The notes below the pieces were generated by a model. The model ran no database searches. It was not told where the DNA came from and was given only the letters and a program-made list of their open reading frames with translations. A DNA stretch of 47,965 nt from Oscillospiraceae bacterium (GTDB lineage Bacteria > Bacillota > Clostridia > Christensenellales > Aristaeellaceae), in NCBI GenBank assembly GCA_031286995.1, contig JAITTS010000060.1, positions 1 to 47,965 of the forward strand, in the 5' to 3' direction. Position numbers and translations under genes: made by a program. Below, one piece after another: positions 8,022 through 16,670 of the stretch; position 1 is the first letter of the stretch; the number at the start of each line of letters is the position of its first letter.

Positions 8022-10751
8022 TCAGTCTGCCATAGGCTTTGCCACAGCCAGCGGTCTCCGCCGCGCTTTGCGCCATACCGCGATCCCCGCGATAAGCGCG
8101 GCCGTGGCCAGGCTGACCCATGCCCCGGCGGCCAGGCCCGGCGGCGTATACCGCAGATCCAGTGCGTGGATCCCCGGTGTGATGGGGATGACCATCAGGC
8201 TGGGCAGGGGTGCGCCAGGCTCGCCGCCCGCGCGCATAGGGGAGGCCGCCAGACTGAGCAGGGGCGCCACATCCTTGCCATCCACGCGCGCGCGCCATCC
8301 CTCGTCGTAGGGGAAGGTGCACAGCAGCGCTGTCTTGCCCGGCGGCACATGCACAGTGCCCGCCAGATGGCTGCCGGATAGCAGGCGCATCTGCGCGCCG
8401 CCCTCGCGGATCATTTCCACAGCCCGGGCCAGCGCCTGTGTATCCTGCTGCGCGAACTGAAAACGGGCGATGCGCAGGTAATCGCTCTCAAACCGCACGG
8501 TTACATCCGTGGTCTCGCCCAAGGCGAACAGGTTGTGGCGGTGGTAGCTATAAAAATTCCCCATATCCTGCCCGCCCGCGCTGACGCGCGCGGGCTGCCC
8601 CATGCCGGATACCTCGATATCCACGTACACCGGCCCCGCCGCTGCGTCCCTGGCTGCGGCGGTGATAGCAGCGGGCGCGGCCTTATCCTGCCTGTGGTAC
8701 ACTGTGCCGTCGCCCAGGGGCGCTGGGCGGGCATTGCTTGGGGTTACATCGCCCGTAAGCGGGCGCAGGATGGTGGTTTCTTCCCCCAGAATTGCGCTGT
8801 AGAGCCGGTTCACGGCCTCAAAGGGAGTGTCTGTGGGCAGGCACGCGCGCATCACCTCCGCGTCGGCCGCGAACACCAGCGGCAGGGCGTAGGGGTTTTC
8901 GTACACGGTGGCCTTGCCCTGGGTGAACAGGGGCCGCCAATCCGTCTGCGGCGGGGTGTTTTCCAGCGCCAGGTAGCGCAGGCCCAGCAGGCTATCCGCG
9001 GCGATGCCCGTGTGCGGGGAGTACAGGATTGTGGATATGCCGTTGCTGCTGTAGCCCAGCGCGCCGAAAAGGGCCAGCGGGCCCTGGCGCGCCACGGAGG
9101 AGAAGTTGGATAGACCGGGGTAGCCGAGGGCCAGGCTGTCGTCGGCGTTCAGCAGGGGCAGTTCCATACGGTAGAGGCCGCCATCCCGGTCGCGGATGGC
9201 CTGGGCCAAGGCAGTGTTTTGGGTGATGCGGTTCGCAATGGCCGCGCGGTTCATTTGAAAGGTGCCTGCCTGTATGCGCCGGATGGTCAGTTCGCCCTGC
9301 AGCAGAAGGTGCGCGCAGAGGATGAGCGCCAGGCCCCACGCCGCTACGGCGCGCGCCCTGGGCGCAGGGTCGCCGCAAGCCGGCCGGCGCTTGCCGCATG
9401 TGATCAGCAGGCAGCAACCCGCCACCAGCGCCACATCCAGCGCGCGCCAGGGCAGGGCGGCTGCGTCGAAGCCCTCTCGCCGGGCGATGAGCAGCGCGAG
9501 CCCCGCGAAGGCGACGGCGATTGCGAGGCCATGCCAGCGCCGTGTGCCGCCGCGCCGCGCCCAGCAACGGCCTGCCAGCGCCACCGCGCAAAAGGGAAAT
9601 AAAAAGGCGTTGCGGTAGGGGAAGCCCATGGGGCTGTTAAAGCCGTGCCAGATCAGGTTCAGTCCGGGGTCGTGAAAGCTGGTGATCAGCGCGAAGAGCA
9701 GCAGGGCGGCGGCCAGTTTTTCGCGCCAGCGTATCTGTGTGTTTAAAAAGTACAGGCCTGTCAGGGCTGTTGTGCCCGCGCCGCAGAACAGGGCGGGGAT
9801 GGCGGGGAAAGCGTCCTGTTCCGTGGCCAGGGGCACGGTGAGCAGCCCGGATAGGATGCCCAGGCGGGGTGCGCCATCCGTGCCCCGCAGGGCGGCCAGG
9901 CTTTGCAGCACGCCCAAGGATGCCTTGCTGTCGGATGAGAGGGAGGCGAACACGGGCAACAGCACGAAGGCCGCCAGCCCTGCCGCGCCCAGGGATGCCA
10001 GGGTGAACAGCCCCGCACGCCGCCCCAGCCAGGCCAGGGTGTGCCGCCTGGGCGCGCCCGCCAGGCACCCCAGCGCGAAGGCCAGGGCCGAGAAAAGGCA
10101 CAGCATGTATCCGATGTAGTAGTGGGTGATGAGCGCCCCAGCCAGACTGAACAGGTACAGCCACGGGCTTCGCCCGGCGAAGAGGCGGCGCAGGCCCAGG
10201 GCAACCAGGGGCAGTAAAATAACCCCATCCAGCCACATCACGTTACTGAAGTAGCGGGTGGTGTAGCCGGATAGGGCGTAGGCGGTGGATAGGGCGACGG
10301 TGACAGGCGTGGCGAAGGGCGGCCCGTCCTCCGCCCGCGCGCACAAAAACAGCGCGCAGGTCAGCCCGCACAGGCCGGTTTTGAGGGTGACCACGCACAG
10401 TAGCGCTTCGGGCAGCCGCGCGGCGGGGAAGAGCCCTGCCAGCAGGTTGACCGGGCTGAAGAGGTAGGTGGCGGCCAGATCCCACATGTTGCCGCCGGGG
10501 GATTTGGCCAAGCTGTAGAGCAGGCTGTTCTGCCCGCGCAGCACGCCCTGCAGGTAGGCAAAAAAGCTGATGTACTGGTTGCGCATATCCGCCAGCACCA
10601 CGCTGTGGGGGCCGAAGGGCGCCCAGCCCCGCAGCGCGGCCAGGGTGAGCCAGAGGCAGGCGGGCAGCAAAAAGGCCGCGGATAAAACGCGCCAGGATCC
10701 GCGGCCCGCGCCCCTTTGTGGTGCGCCCGCCTTGCCGCACCTGTCCATCAT
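8022..10751 (-). CDS. YfhO family membrane protein
   Basis: Multi-TM N-terminus (DMRNQYISFFAYLQGVLRG...SPGGNMWDLAATYLFSPVNLL...) and extracytoplasmic C-terminus typical of YfhO; start overlaps stop of the upstream gene (ATGA). Confidence 0.85.
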   Translation of the reverse strand: MMDRCGKAGAPQRGAGRGSWRVLSAAFLLPACLWLTLAALRGWAPFGPHSVVLADMRNQYISFFAYLQGVLRGQNSLLYSLAKSPGGNMWDLAATYLFSPVNLLAGLFPAARLPEALLCVVTLKTGLCGLTCALFLCARAEDGPPFATPVTVALSTAYALSGYTTRYFSNVMWLDGVILLPLVALGLRRLFAGRSPWLYLFSLAGALITHYYIGYMLCLFSALAFALGCLAGAPRRHTLAWLGRRAGLFTLASLGAAGLAAFVLLPVFASLSSDSKASLGVLQSLAALRGTDGAPRLGILSGLLTVPLATEQDAFPAIPALFCGAGTTALTGLYFLNTQIRWREKLAAALLLFALITSFHDPGLNLIWHGFNSPMGFPYRNAFLFPFCAVALAGRCWARRGGTRRWHGLAIAVAFAGLALLIARREGFDAAALPWRALDVALVAGCCLLITCGKRRPACGDPAPRARAVAAWGLALILCAHLLLQGELTIRRIQAGTFQMNRAAIANRITQNTALAQAIRDRDGGLYRMELPLLNADDSLALGYPGLSNFSSVARQGPLALFGALGYSSNGISTILYSPHTGIAADSLLGLRYLALENTPPQTDWRPLFTQGKATVYENPYALPLVFAADAEVMRACLPTDTPFEAVNRLYSAILGEETTILRPLTGDVTPSNARPAPLGDGTVYHRQDKAAPAAITAAARDAAAGPVYVDIEVSGMGQPARVSAGGQDMGNFYSYHRHNLFALGETTDVTVRFESDYLRIARFQFAQQDTQALARAVEMIREGGAQMRLLSGSHLAGTVHVPPGKTALLCTFPYDEGWRARVDGKDVAPLLSLAASPMRAGGEPGAPLPSLMVIPITPGIHALDLRYTPPGLAAGAWVSLATAALIAGIAVWRKARRRPLAVAKPMAD

Positions 10752-11815
10752 GGGTTGATCTTCTCCGCAAAACTGAGGTAGATATCCTGTATGGCGGCCT
10801 TTTGATCCAGAAAGGCGTCGATGATGTCCGGATCAAAGTGCTTGCCCCGCGCCTCGAGCATGCTCTGCAGGGTCTGGTCGAAGGAGCGGGATCGGCGGTA
10901 GGGCCGCAGGCTGATCATGGCATCCAGCACATCCGCCACGGCCACGATGCGCGCCGCCAGGGGGATCTGCTCGCCCCGCAGGCCCCTGGAGTAGCCGCTA
11001 CCATCCCACTTTTCGTGGTGGCACAGGGCGATTTGCCGTGCGGTGGCCAGCATGCCATCCGGGTCTTGGGCATCCGGTGTCTCCAGCGCCTGTGCGCCGT
11101 ACACCGTGTGCTTTTTCATAATGTCGTATTCCTCCGGGGTCAGGCGGCCCGGCTTGAGCAGAATGGCGTCGGCAATGGCCACCTTGCCTATATCGTGCAG
11201 CTGGCAGCACAGCACAACGCGCGCCGCGTCCTCCTCGGCGATCAGGCGATCTGGAAAGAGCGTGTTGTACCCCAGAATGATCTTGCGCGTAACGGCCTGC
11301 ATGCGCTGTATGTGCAGGCCCTTGGGCTGGTCGCGGTACTCCACCAGGTTGGCGAAGAGCGCTGTGAGCAGGTTGCGCTCGTTCAGCGCTGCCCTGGCCT
11401 GTTCCTCGGCGACCAGGGCGGCCTGGGCGCGCAGATCAAACAGTTCCAGGTACAGGGCGATCATCCGCTGCAGCGCGGCGGGTTGGAAGGGTTTGCGCAC
11501 AATATCCACCACGCAGGGGTCGTTCATATCCGCCATGGGCTGGGCGATATCCATCATGCCCGTCATCAGGATGATGGGCACCCGCGCCTGCTGGGGCATG
11601 GCGTGGGCGGCGCGGGCCAGCTCTTGCCCGCTCATGGCGGGCATTTCCACATCCACCAGCATCAAATCCACGCTGTTTTGCTCCAGGTACTGCAGTGCCT
11701 CCGCGCCACTGCGCACGGGCACGCACTGGTAGGCATCCTTTAGCAGACCATGCACCAGCATGAGGACGATGTTGTCGTCATCCACCACCAGGATATTTTT
11801 GCGGTCACTAAACAT
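10748..11815 (-). CDS. Response regulator with REC and HD-GYP-type phosphodiesterase domains
   Basis: REC: ILVVDDDNIVLML...LMLVDVEMPAMSG; HD-GYP: LHDIGKVAI...HHEKWDGSGYSRGLRGEQIPLAARIVAVADVLDA (GYS instead of GYP). Confidence 0.9.
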   Translation of the reverse strand: MFSDRKNILVVDDDNIVLMLVHGLLKDAYQCVPVRSGAEALQYLEQNSVDLMLVDVEMPAMSGQELARAAHAMPQQARVPIILMTGMMDIAQPMADMNDPCVVDIVRKPFQPAALQRMIALYLELFDLRAQAALVAEEQARAALNERNLLTALFANLVEYRDQPKGLHIQRMQAVTRKIILGYNTLFPDRLIAEEDAARVVLCCQLHDIGKVAIADAILLKPGRLTPEEYDIMKKHTVYGAQALETPDAQDPDGMLATARQIALCHHEKWDGSGYSRGLRGEQIPLAARIVAVADVLDAMISLRPYRRSRSFDQTLQSMLEARGKHFDPDIIDAFLDQKAAIQDIYLSFAEKINP

Positions 11816-14654
11816 GGGGCAACACCTCGCTGTCTGTGATGGCGGTATCCGCCTGGGCCTGGGGCGCATCCTGTACGGAAGAGGGAGGCTCTTCCTGCGT
11901 CTCTTGCACCGGTGTGGTCAGCTTTTGCAGCAGGGCCGTGGCCTCGCGCTCTACGGCGCGGTAATCAAAGGTCTGTAATGCGTCAAAGAGCGTGGCCAGC
12001 TGCTCTTGCGCCAGGTAGGCGGCAGTGTCGCGCAGATCGGCCAGGGATTGGGTGGCATCCGTGTACCGGGATTCGCGCGCTTCCTGGATCAGGCGCTCAA
12101 GCAGCAGTTCCTCGGGTGTGCGGCGGATGCTCGCCAGGCTGGATGCGGTCAGAGCCTCCTGCAGGTCGGTGTGGAACGCTCCCAGCTCTGTGACGAAGAA
12201 GGGCAGGTTTTCGCGCGCAAAGCCCAGCTCGCCATTCGCCAGGGCTTCAGCCAGCAGCTTTGCCCGGGTGGCCAGCCGGGCTTCGCCAACCTGATCAAGC
12301 AACGCGTGCAAGGTGCGCAAGGGGCGCCCCAGGGTGTGGTAGCGGGTGATGCGGGGCACCACATCCCGCAGGGCGGCCAGGTAGGGGGCCAGGGCAGCCG
12401 CGGCGCTCTGCGCATCCATTAGGTACTGATCAATGCGCTCAATGTCGCCCGTGACCAACAGCTGCGCGGCTTTGGCCAGGGCCAGGGGACGTAGCGCCTG
12501 GTGCAGTTGCTGCAGGCGGGTCTGTAAAAAGCTGTTTTGTGCGCCGGGGCTTTGGATATCCAGCCGCTTTCCCTCCGGCAGGTAGGTGGATAGCAGTTTG
12601 CTCAGCCGCGGCAGTTCAATGGGCTTGGCCAGGGTGTCGCTGGCCCCCGCCGCCAGAAAGGCCCGGTGGGATTCGGGCATAACGTTGGCCGAGAGCATCA
12701 GAATGGGCTGCTGTGCGAATCGCCCGCCCATGGCGCGGATGGTGCGTATGGTCTCAATGCCGTCCATATCCGGCATAATGTGATCCACGAACACAATATC
12801 GTAGGCCGTGTTTTCCAGCAGCGTGATGCCCTGGTTGCCGCTGCTGGCCTTATCCACCTGCAGGCCGAACAGGGCCATCAGGTTGGCCGCGACCAGGCTG
12901 CCCACCTCGTTGTCATCGATGAGCAGCACCCGCGCATCCGTGGTCTGAAAGATGCACTCGCGCACCTGCCGCGCCGGGGTGGCGGCCTTGCCGGAGAGCG
13001 CGTCATTGAGCAGCGCGGATAGGGCGATGACGTGCAGGGGGGAGAACAGCAACCGGTCGTTCATGCGGATGTAGGCCGTGAGCGTGGAGCCGGGCTCAAT
13101 GAGCAGCGCGCGCTGGCAGCCCGGCGGGGTGGGCTGGCGCACCCAGGTGTAGGCGGCCTCGGCGGAAAGATCCACCAGCATGTGGGTGAAGCCCGTGGCC
13201 TGGGCGGGCAGGCCGCGCACGGCCTTCACCTTCAGCCTGGCAGCCATCTCAATGGCGTTTTCGCACAGCGCCCTGTTGTCGCTGCAAATCAGCAGGCGTT
13301 TCTCTCTGGCGTCGGGCACCCCGGCGATGGGGGCGTCATCCACCATCTGTTGAGGGATCGCAAAGCTGAAGGTGGTGCCGCCGCCAAACTCGCTGGCTAC
13401 ATCCAGGCGGCCGCGCATCAACTCTACCAATTTGTTGCTGATGGCCAGGCCCAGGCCCGTGCCGTGCTGGTTTTGCCTGCGGGTGCTATCCAACTGCTCA
13501 AAGGCGGCGAAGAGGCGGCTGATATCCTCAGGCCGGATGCCGTTGCCCGTATCCGTCACAGCGAAGCGCAGCTGCAGCTGGTTATCCTGGTAGAGCCGCT
13601 GCGCTTCCAGCAGCACCCAGCCTTGCTGGGTGAATTTGACGGCGTTGCCCAGCAGGTTGAGCAGCACCTGGCGGATGCGCTGGCTGTCGCCGATCATCTC
13701 TTTGGGGATATCCGGGTCTACCTGGGTCAGAAAGGCGAGGCCCTTCTCCTGCGCGCGCATGCCGATGATGGAGACTACGTCGTGGAACATGGTGGGGAAG
13801 TCGTAACGATCCTCGTAGAGTTCCATCTTGCCGGCGTCTATTTTGCTGATATCCAGAATGTCGTTGATCAGCCCCAGCAGGTTTTGTGAGGCCAGCTTAA
13901 TGTTTTCGGCCTGCATGTGCTCGGTGGGGCCCAGCTGGTCGCTGAGCAGCAACATATCCGCCATGCCGGATATGGCGTGCATGGGGGTGCGTATTTCGTG
14001 GCTCATGCTGGCCAAGAAATCGCTCTTGACTTTATCCGCCTCGCTGAGGCTGTACTGGGTATCGAGCAGTTGCTCGTTGAGCACGCGGGCCTTCTCTACC
14101 GCTTGCAGGGTCTGGTGGGCTATCCGCTCCAGCCCCAGGGAGAGCGCCCAGTTCAGCACCAGCAGCGTGCCGTAGGTGCCGATGGTGATGGTCAGCGCGC
14201 CGGGGGATACAAAGACGCCTTCGGCCAGGGCCCCCAGGGTCATCATGGCGCTGTGCAGGGCCTGCCAGAAGCGGCACTCCTCTTGATCGGGCAGCGCCAT
14301 GGTGCCCAGCAGGGGGGTGAGCAACGCCACGCTCACCACCACTAGGCCTTCCTCACAGCCGCCGAAGGCCCACTGGATGGCAGTGGGGTACAGTAGCCAA
14401 AAAAACAGCGTGCCGCGCAGCAGCCACCGGCGGCGCAACAGGGATGAGAGGTTGATCCACATCAGCACCAGCAGCGGTAGCATGGAAAGCACCACCGCCA
14501 TGGGCAGGATGCGCCCGCCCAGGGGGATGCAGCACAGAACGGTGAGCACCGCAAACACTGTCAGCAGCAGGCGCAGCCACAGGGTGCCGATGACGGCTGG
14601 CCCCGGGGCGGACGCGCTCTGCCTGGCAGTGCCGGAAACCTGGGTGGGAAGCAT
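11808..14654 (-). CDS. Membrane hybrid sensor histidine kinase with pseudo-receiver, receiver and Hpt-like C-terminus
   Basis: TM N-terminus; HisKA SDFLASMSHEIRTPMHAISGM; HATPase GTGLGLAISNKLVELM; REC VLLIDDNEVGS...IVFVDHIMPDMDG; C-terminal helical YHTLGRPLRTLHALLDQVGEARL. Confidence 0.92.
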   Translation of the reverse strand: MLPTQVSGTARQSASAPGPAVIGTLWLRLLLTVFAVLTVLCCIPLGGRILPMAVVLSMLPLLVLMWINLSSLLRRRWLLRGTLFFWLLYPTAIQWAFGGCEEGLVVVSVALLTPLLGTMALPDQEECRFWQALHSAMMTLGALAEGVFVSPGALTITIGTYGTLLVLNWALSLGLERIAHQTLQAVEKARVLNEQLLDTQYSLSEADKVKSDFLASMSHEIRTPMHAISGMADMLLLSDQLGPTEHMQAENIKLASQNLLGLINDILDISKIDAGKMELYEDRYDFPTMFHDVVSIIGMRAQEKGLAFLTQVDPDIPKEMIGDSQRIRQVLLNLLGNAVKFTQQGWVLLEAQRLYQDNQLQLRFAVTDTGNGIRPEDISRLFAAFEQLDSTRRQNQHGTGLGLAISNKLVELMRGRLDVASEFGGGTTFSFAIPQQMVDDAPIAGVPDAREKRLLICSDNRALCENAIEMAARLKVKAVRGLPAQATGFTHMLVDLSAEAAYTWVRQPTPPGCQRALLIEPGSTLTAYIRMNDRLLFSPLHVIALSALLNDALSGKAATPARQVRECIFQTTDARVLLIDDNEVGSLVAANLMALFGLQVDKASSGNQGITLLENTAYDIVFVDHIMPDMDGIETIRTIRAMGGRFAQQPILMLSANVMPESHRAFLAAGASDTLAKPIELPRLSKLLSTYLPEGKRLDIQSPGAQNSFLQTRLQQLHQALRPLALAKAAQLLVTGDIERIDQYLMDAQSAAAALAPYLAALRDVVPRITRYHTLGRPLRTLHALLDQVGEARLATRAKLLAEALANGELGFARENLPFFVTELGAFHTDLQEALTASSLASIRRTPEELLLERLIQEARESRYTDATQSLADLRDTAAYLAQEQLATLFDALQTFDYRAVEREATALLQKLTTPVQETQEEPPSSVQDAPQAQADTAITDSEVLPHV

Positions 14655-14841
14655 GCGGCCATCCTTTCCCGCCGCCGTGCGGGGCGTACGATACGACAAA
14701 ACTCGACACATGGTGCCTTATGGATAGTATAACATAATTTGGCGGCGCTGCAAATGAAATTTGCGCGCGCGGGGGGCGTTGACGCGAGCGTATAAAGGGG
14801 GGATTGCATGCTTATCCGCCGCCGGCAGCGGGCGGCGGGGT

Positions 14842-14870
14842 TTGACATATGGGCGTATGCATGATACAAT
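14842..14870 (+). promoter_or_regulatory. Near-consensus sigma-A promoter
   Basis: TTGACA, 17 bp spacer, TACAAT. Confidence 0.75.
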
Positions 14871-14922
14871 TTATACAAAGAAACAAGCGGGCGCCGGGGG
14901 TGGGCGCCAAGGGGCGGGCGGC

Positions 14923-15474
14923 ATGAAAAGGTATTTTGTGGGTACGTTGGCAGCGTTGCTGGCCACCACGGCGTTGGTGGCGGTGGCGCTGTCCTTTTTT
15001 GTGAACCCCGCTGATCACCAGCTGCCGGGTGAAGAGGATGCCCACAAGGCTTTTTACTTGGGCGGCAACGCGCCGCAGCGCTTTAGGCGGCTGCTGAGCA
15101 CGGGGGAGCCCACATCCTGCAAGTTTAACGTGACCAATGTGGATAGCGGCAAGCGCGCCATGGATGCGGATATGGATTTGACCATCAACACCGATTGCAT
15201 GGAGGCCCTGATCGGCATGCCGGATTTGCAGGTACGCCTGGTGGAATACCTGCCCGACAGCAGCGTGCGGGAGCTTGCGACCACCCAGGCGCGCTACGGC
15301 GTGCTGAGCTATGTGCGTGAGCGCGCCTTTTTGGCCGGCAGGCCCCAGACCCTGGCCTTTGGGCTGGTGCTGACGCGCGATATGGAAGCGGATGACACGG
15401 ACGCGGCGCGCATGCCCGTGGATATCAAAGTGCAGGTGGCCGGCACGCCGCATGTGGTGGTGGAAGATGAGTGA
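14923..15474 (+). CDS. Hypothetical secreted/membrane-anchored protein
   Basis: ATG with N-terminal signal/TM MKRYFVGTLAALLATTALVAVALSFFV; preceded by a near-consensus promoter; family not recognised. Confidence 0.75.
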   Translation: MKRYFVGTLAALLATTALVAVALSFFVNPADHQLPGEEDAHKAFYLGGNAPQRFRRLLSTGEPTSCKFNVTNVDSGKRAMDADMDLTINTDCMEALIGMPDLQVRLVEYLPDSSVRELATTQARYGVLSYVRERAFLAGRPQTLAFGLVLTRDMEADDTDAARMPVDIKVQVAGTPHVVVEDE

Positions 15475-15489
15475 GGCCTCGCCGCCCGC

Positions 15490-16614
15490 TTACGCCAAGG
15501 CCTGATCCGTTTGCGCCAGTTGTTCCCGTATCTTGAGATGCTGGGGGCATTTTTTTTCGCACTGGCCGCAGCCCACACAGGCGGATGCGGGCTTACCCGG
15601 CATCCAGGGGTACCGGCCGATGGCCGCGTACTGCTCTTTGGCGTAGGGGGTCAGGTCGTAGACCTGGTGATAATTCATAATCTCGAAATTGAGGGGAATG
15701 TTGACCTCTGCCGGGCAGGGCATGCAGTAGTTGCAGCCCGTGCAGTAGAGCTGGGCGCGCTTTTTGTTCTCCTGCATGGATTGGGCGATGCGCTGCTGCT
15801 CATCGGGGGTGAGCGGCTCGGCGCTGCCGGCCACGCGCGCGTTCTCTTGCACCATGGCCAGGTTGCCCATGCCGCTGAGTGCGCAAGTGACGTGGGGGTT
15901 GGTCAGCACGAAGCGCAGGGCGATCTGCGGGGATGATTGCAGCTTGCCCGGCAGCAGGCTCTGCACCACCTGGGATGGCACGCCCAGCCGCCCGCCGCCC
16001 ACAGGCCCCATGATCACCACGCCGAGCCCTTTTTGGTGGGCGTAGGCGATGGCCTCCTCATTGGTGCGATCCAGCAGGTTGTACTGGCAGAGCACGCTGG
16101 CGAACAGGCCGGTATCCACAAACTTGATCAGGTTCTCCGGCGCGTCGTGGAAGGAGAAACTGAGGTGGCGGATCAACCCTTCCTCCTTGGCTTGCAGGGC
16201 CATGCGCACCTGGCCCTCGGGTTGGGCCTGGGTCTCAAAGCGATCCCACGAGATGCCCCAGAGATGGTAAAAATCAATGTGATCCGTGCCCAGGCGGGCG
16301 AGGGACGCTTCCAGGCGCTTGCGGCTGGCGTCGTAGCCCCTGTCCTCACCGGGCAGCTTGGTGGATAGGTAGACGCGGTCGCGGTAGCCATCCCGCAGGG
16401 CCTCGCCCACGATCAGCTCGCTTTCGGCCTCGCAGTAATAGGGGGCCGTATCCACGTAGTTGATGCCCGCATCTATCCCCTGGCGCAGCAGGCGCGCGCC
16501 GGCCTCGTGGTCGAACACCTCTTTGCCATCCACCCTGCGCGAGGGCAGGCGCATGGCCCCGAACCCTAGTGCGGAAATTTGGATGCCCGTGTTGCCCATG
16601 GTGCGATACTGCAT
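15490..16614 (-). CDS. Aldo/keto reductase with C-terminal 4Fe-4S domain
   Basis: AKR N-terminus MQYRTMGNTGIQISALGFGAMRLP; Cys motifs CTGCNYCMPC and CVGCGQCEKKCPQ; RBS GGAGG before ATG 16614. Confidence 0.93.
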   Translation of the reverse strand: MQYRTMGNTGIQISALGFGAMRLPSRRVDGKEVFDHEAGARLLRQGIDAGINYVDTAPYYCEAESELIVGEALRDGYRDRVYLSTKLPGEDRGYDASRKRLEASLARLGTDHIDFYHLWGISWDRFETQAQPEGQVRMALQAKEEGLIRHLSFSFHDAPENLIKFVDTGLFASVLCQYNLLDRTNEEAIAYAHQKGLGVVIMGPVGGGRLGVPSQVVQSLLPGKLQSSPQIALRFVLTNPHVTCALSGMGNLAMVQENARVAGSAEPLTPDEQQRIAQSMQENKKRAQLYCTGCNYCMPCPAEVNIPLNFEIMNYHQVYDLTPYAKEQYAAIGRYPWMPGKPASACVGCGQCEKKCPQHLKIREQLAQTDQALA

Positions 16615-16670
16615 AGGGTTGATCCTCCTCATCGGTCATTTCTGGTTTATAACCTATAGCACAGCCGGGA

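Noticed and set aside
10718-11743. 341-aa plus-strand ORF opposite HD-GYP gene
   Set aside because: Shadow ORF; the minus strand has intact REC and HD-GYP motifs.
13032-13889. 285-aa plus-strand ORF opposite the histidine kinase
   Set aside because: Shadow ORF with atypical composition; kinase motifs lie on the other strand.
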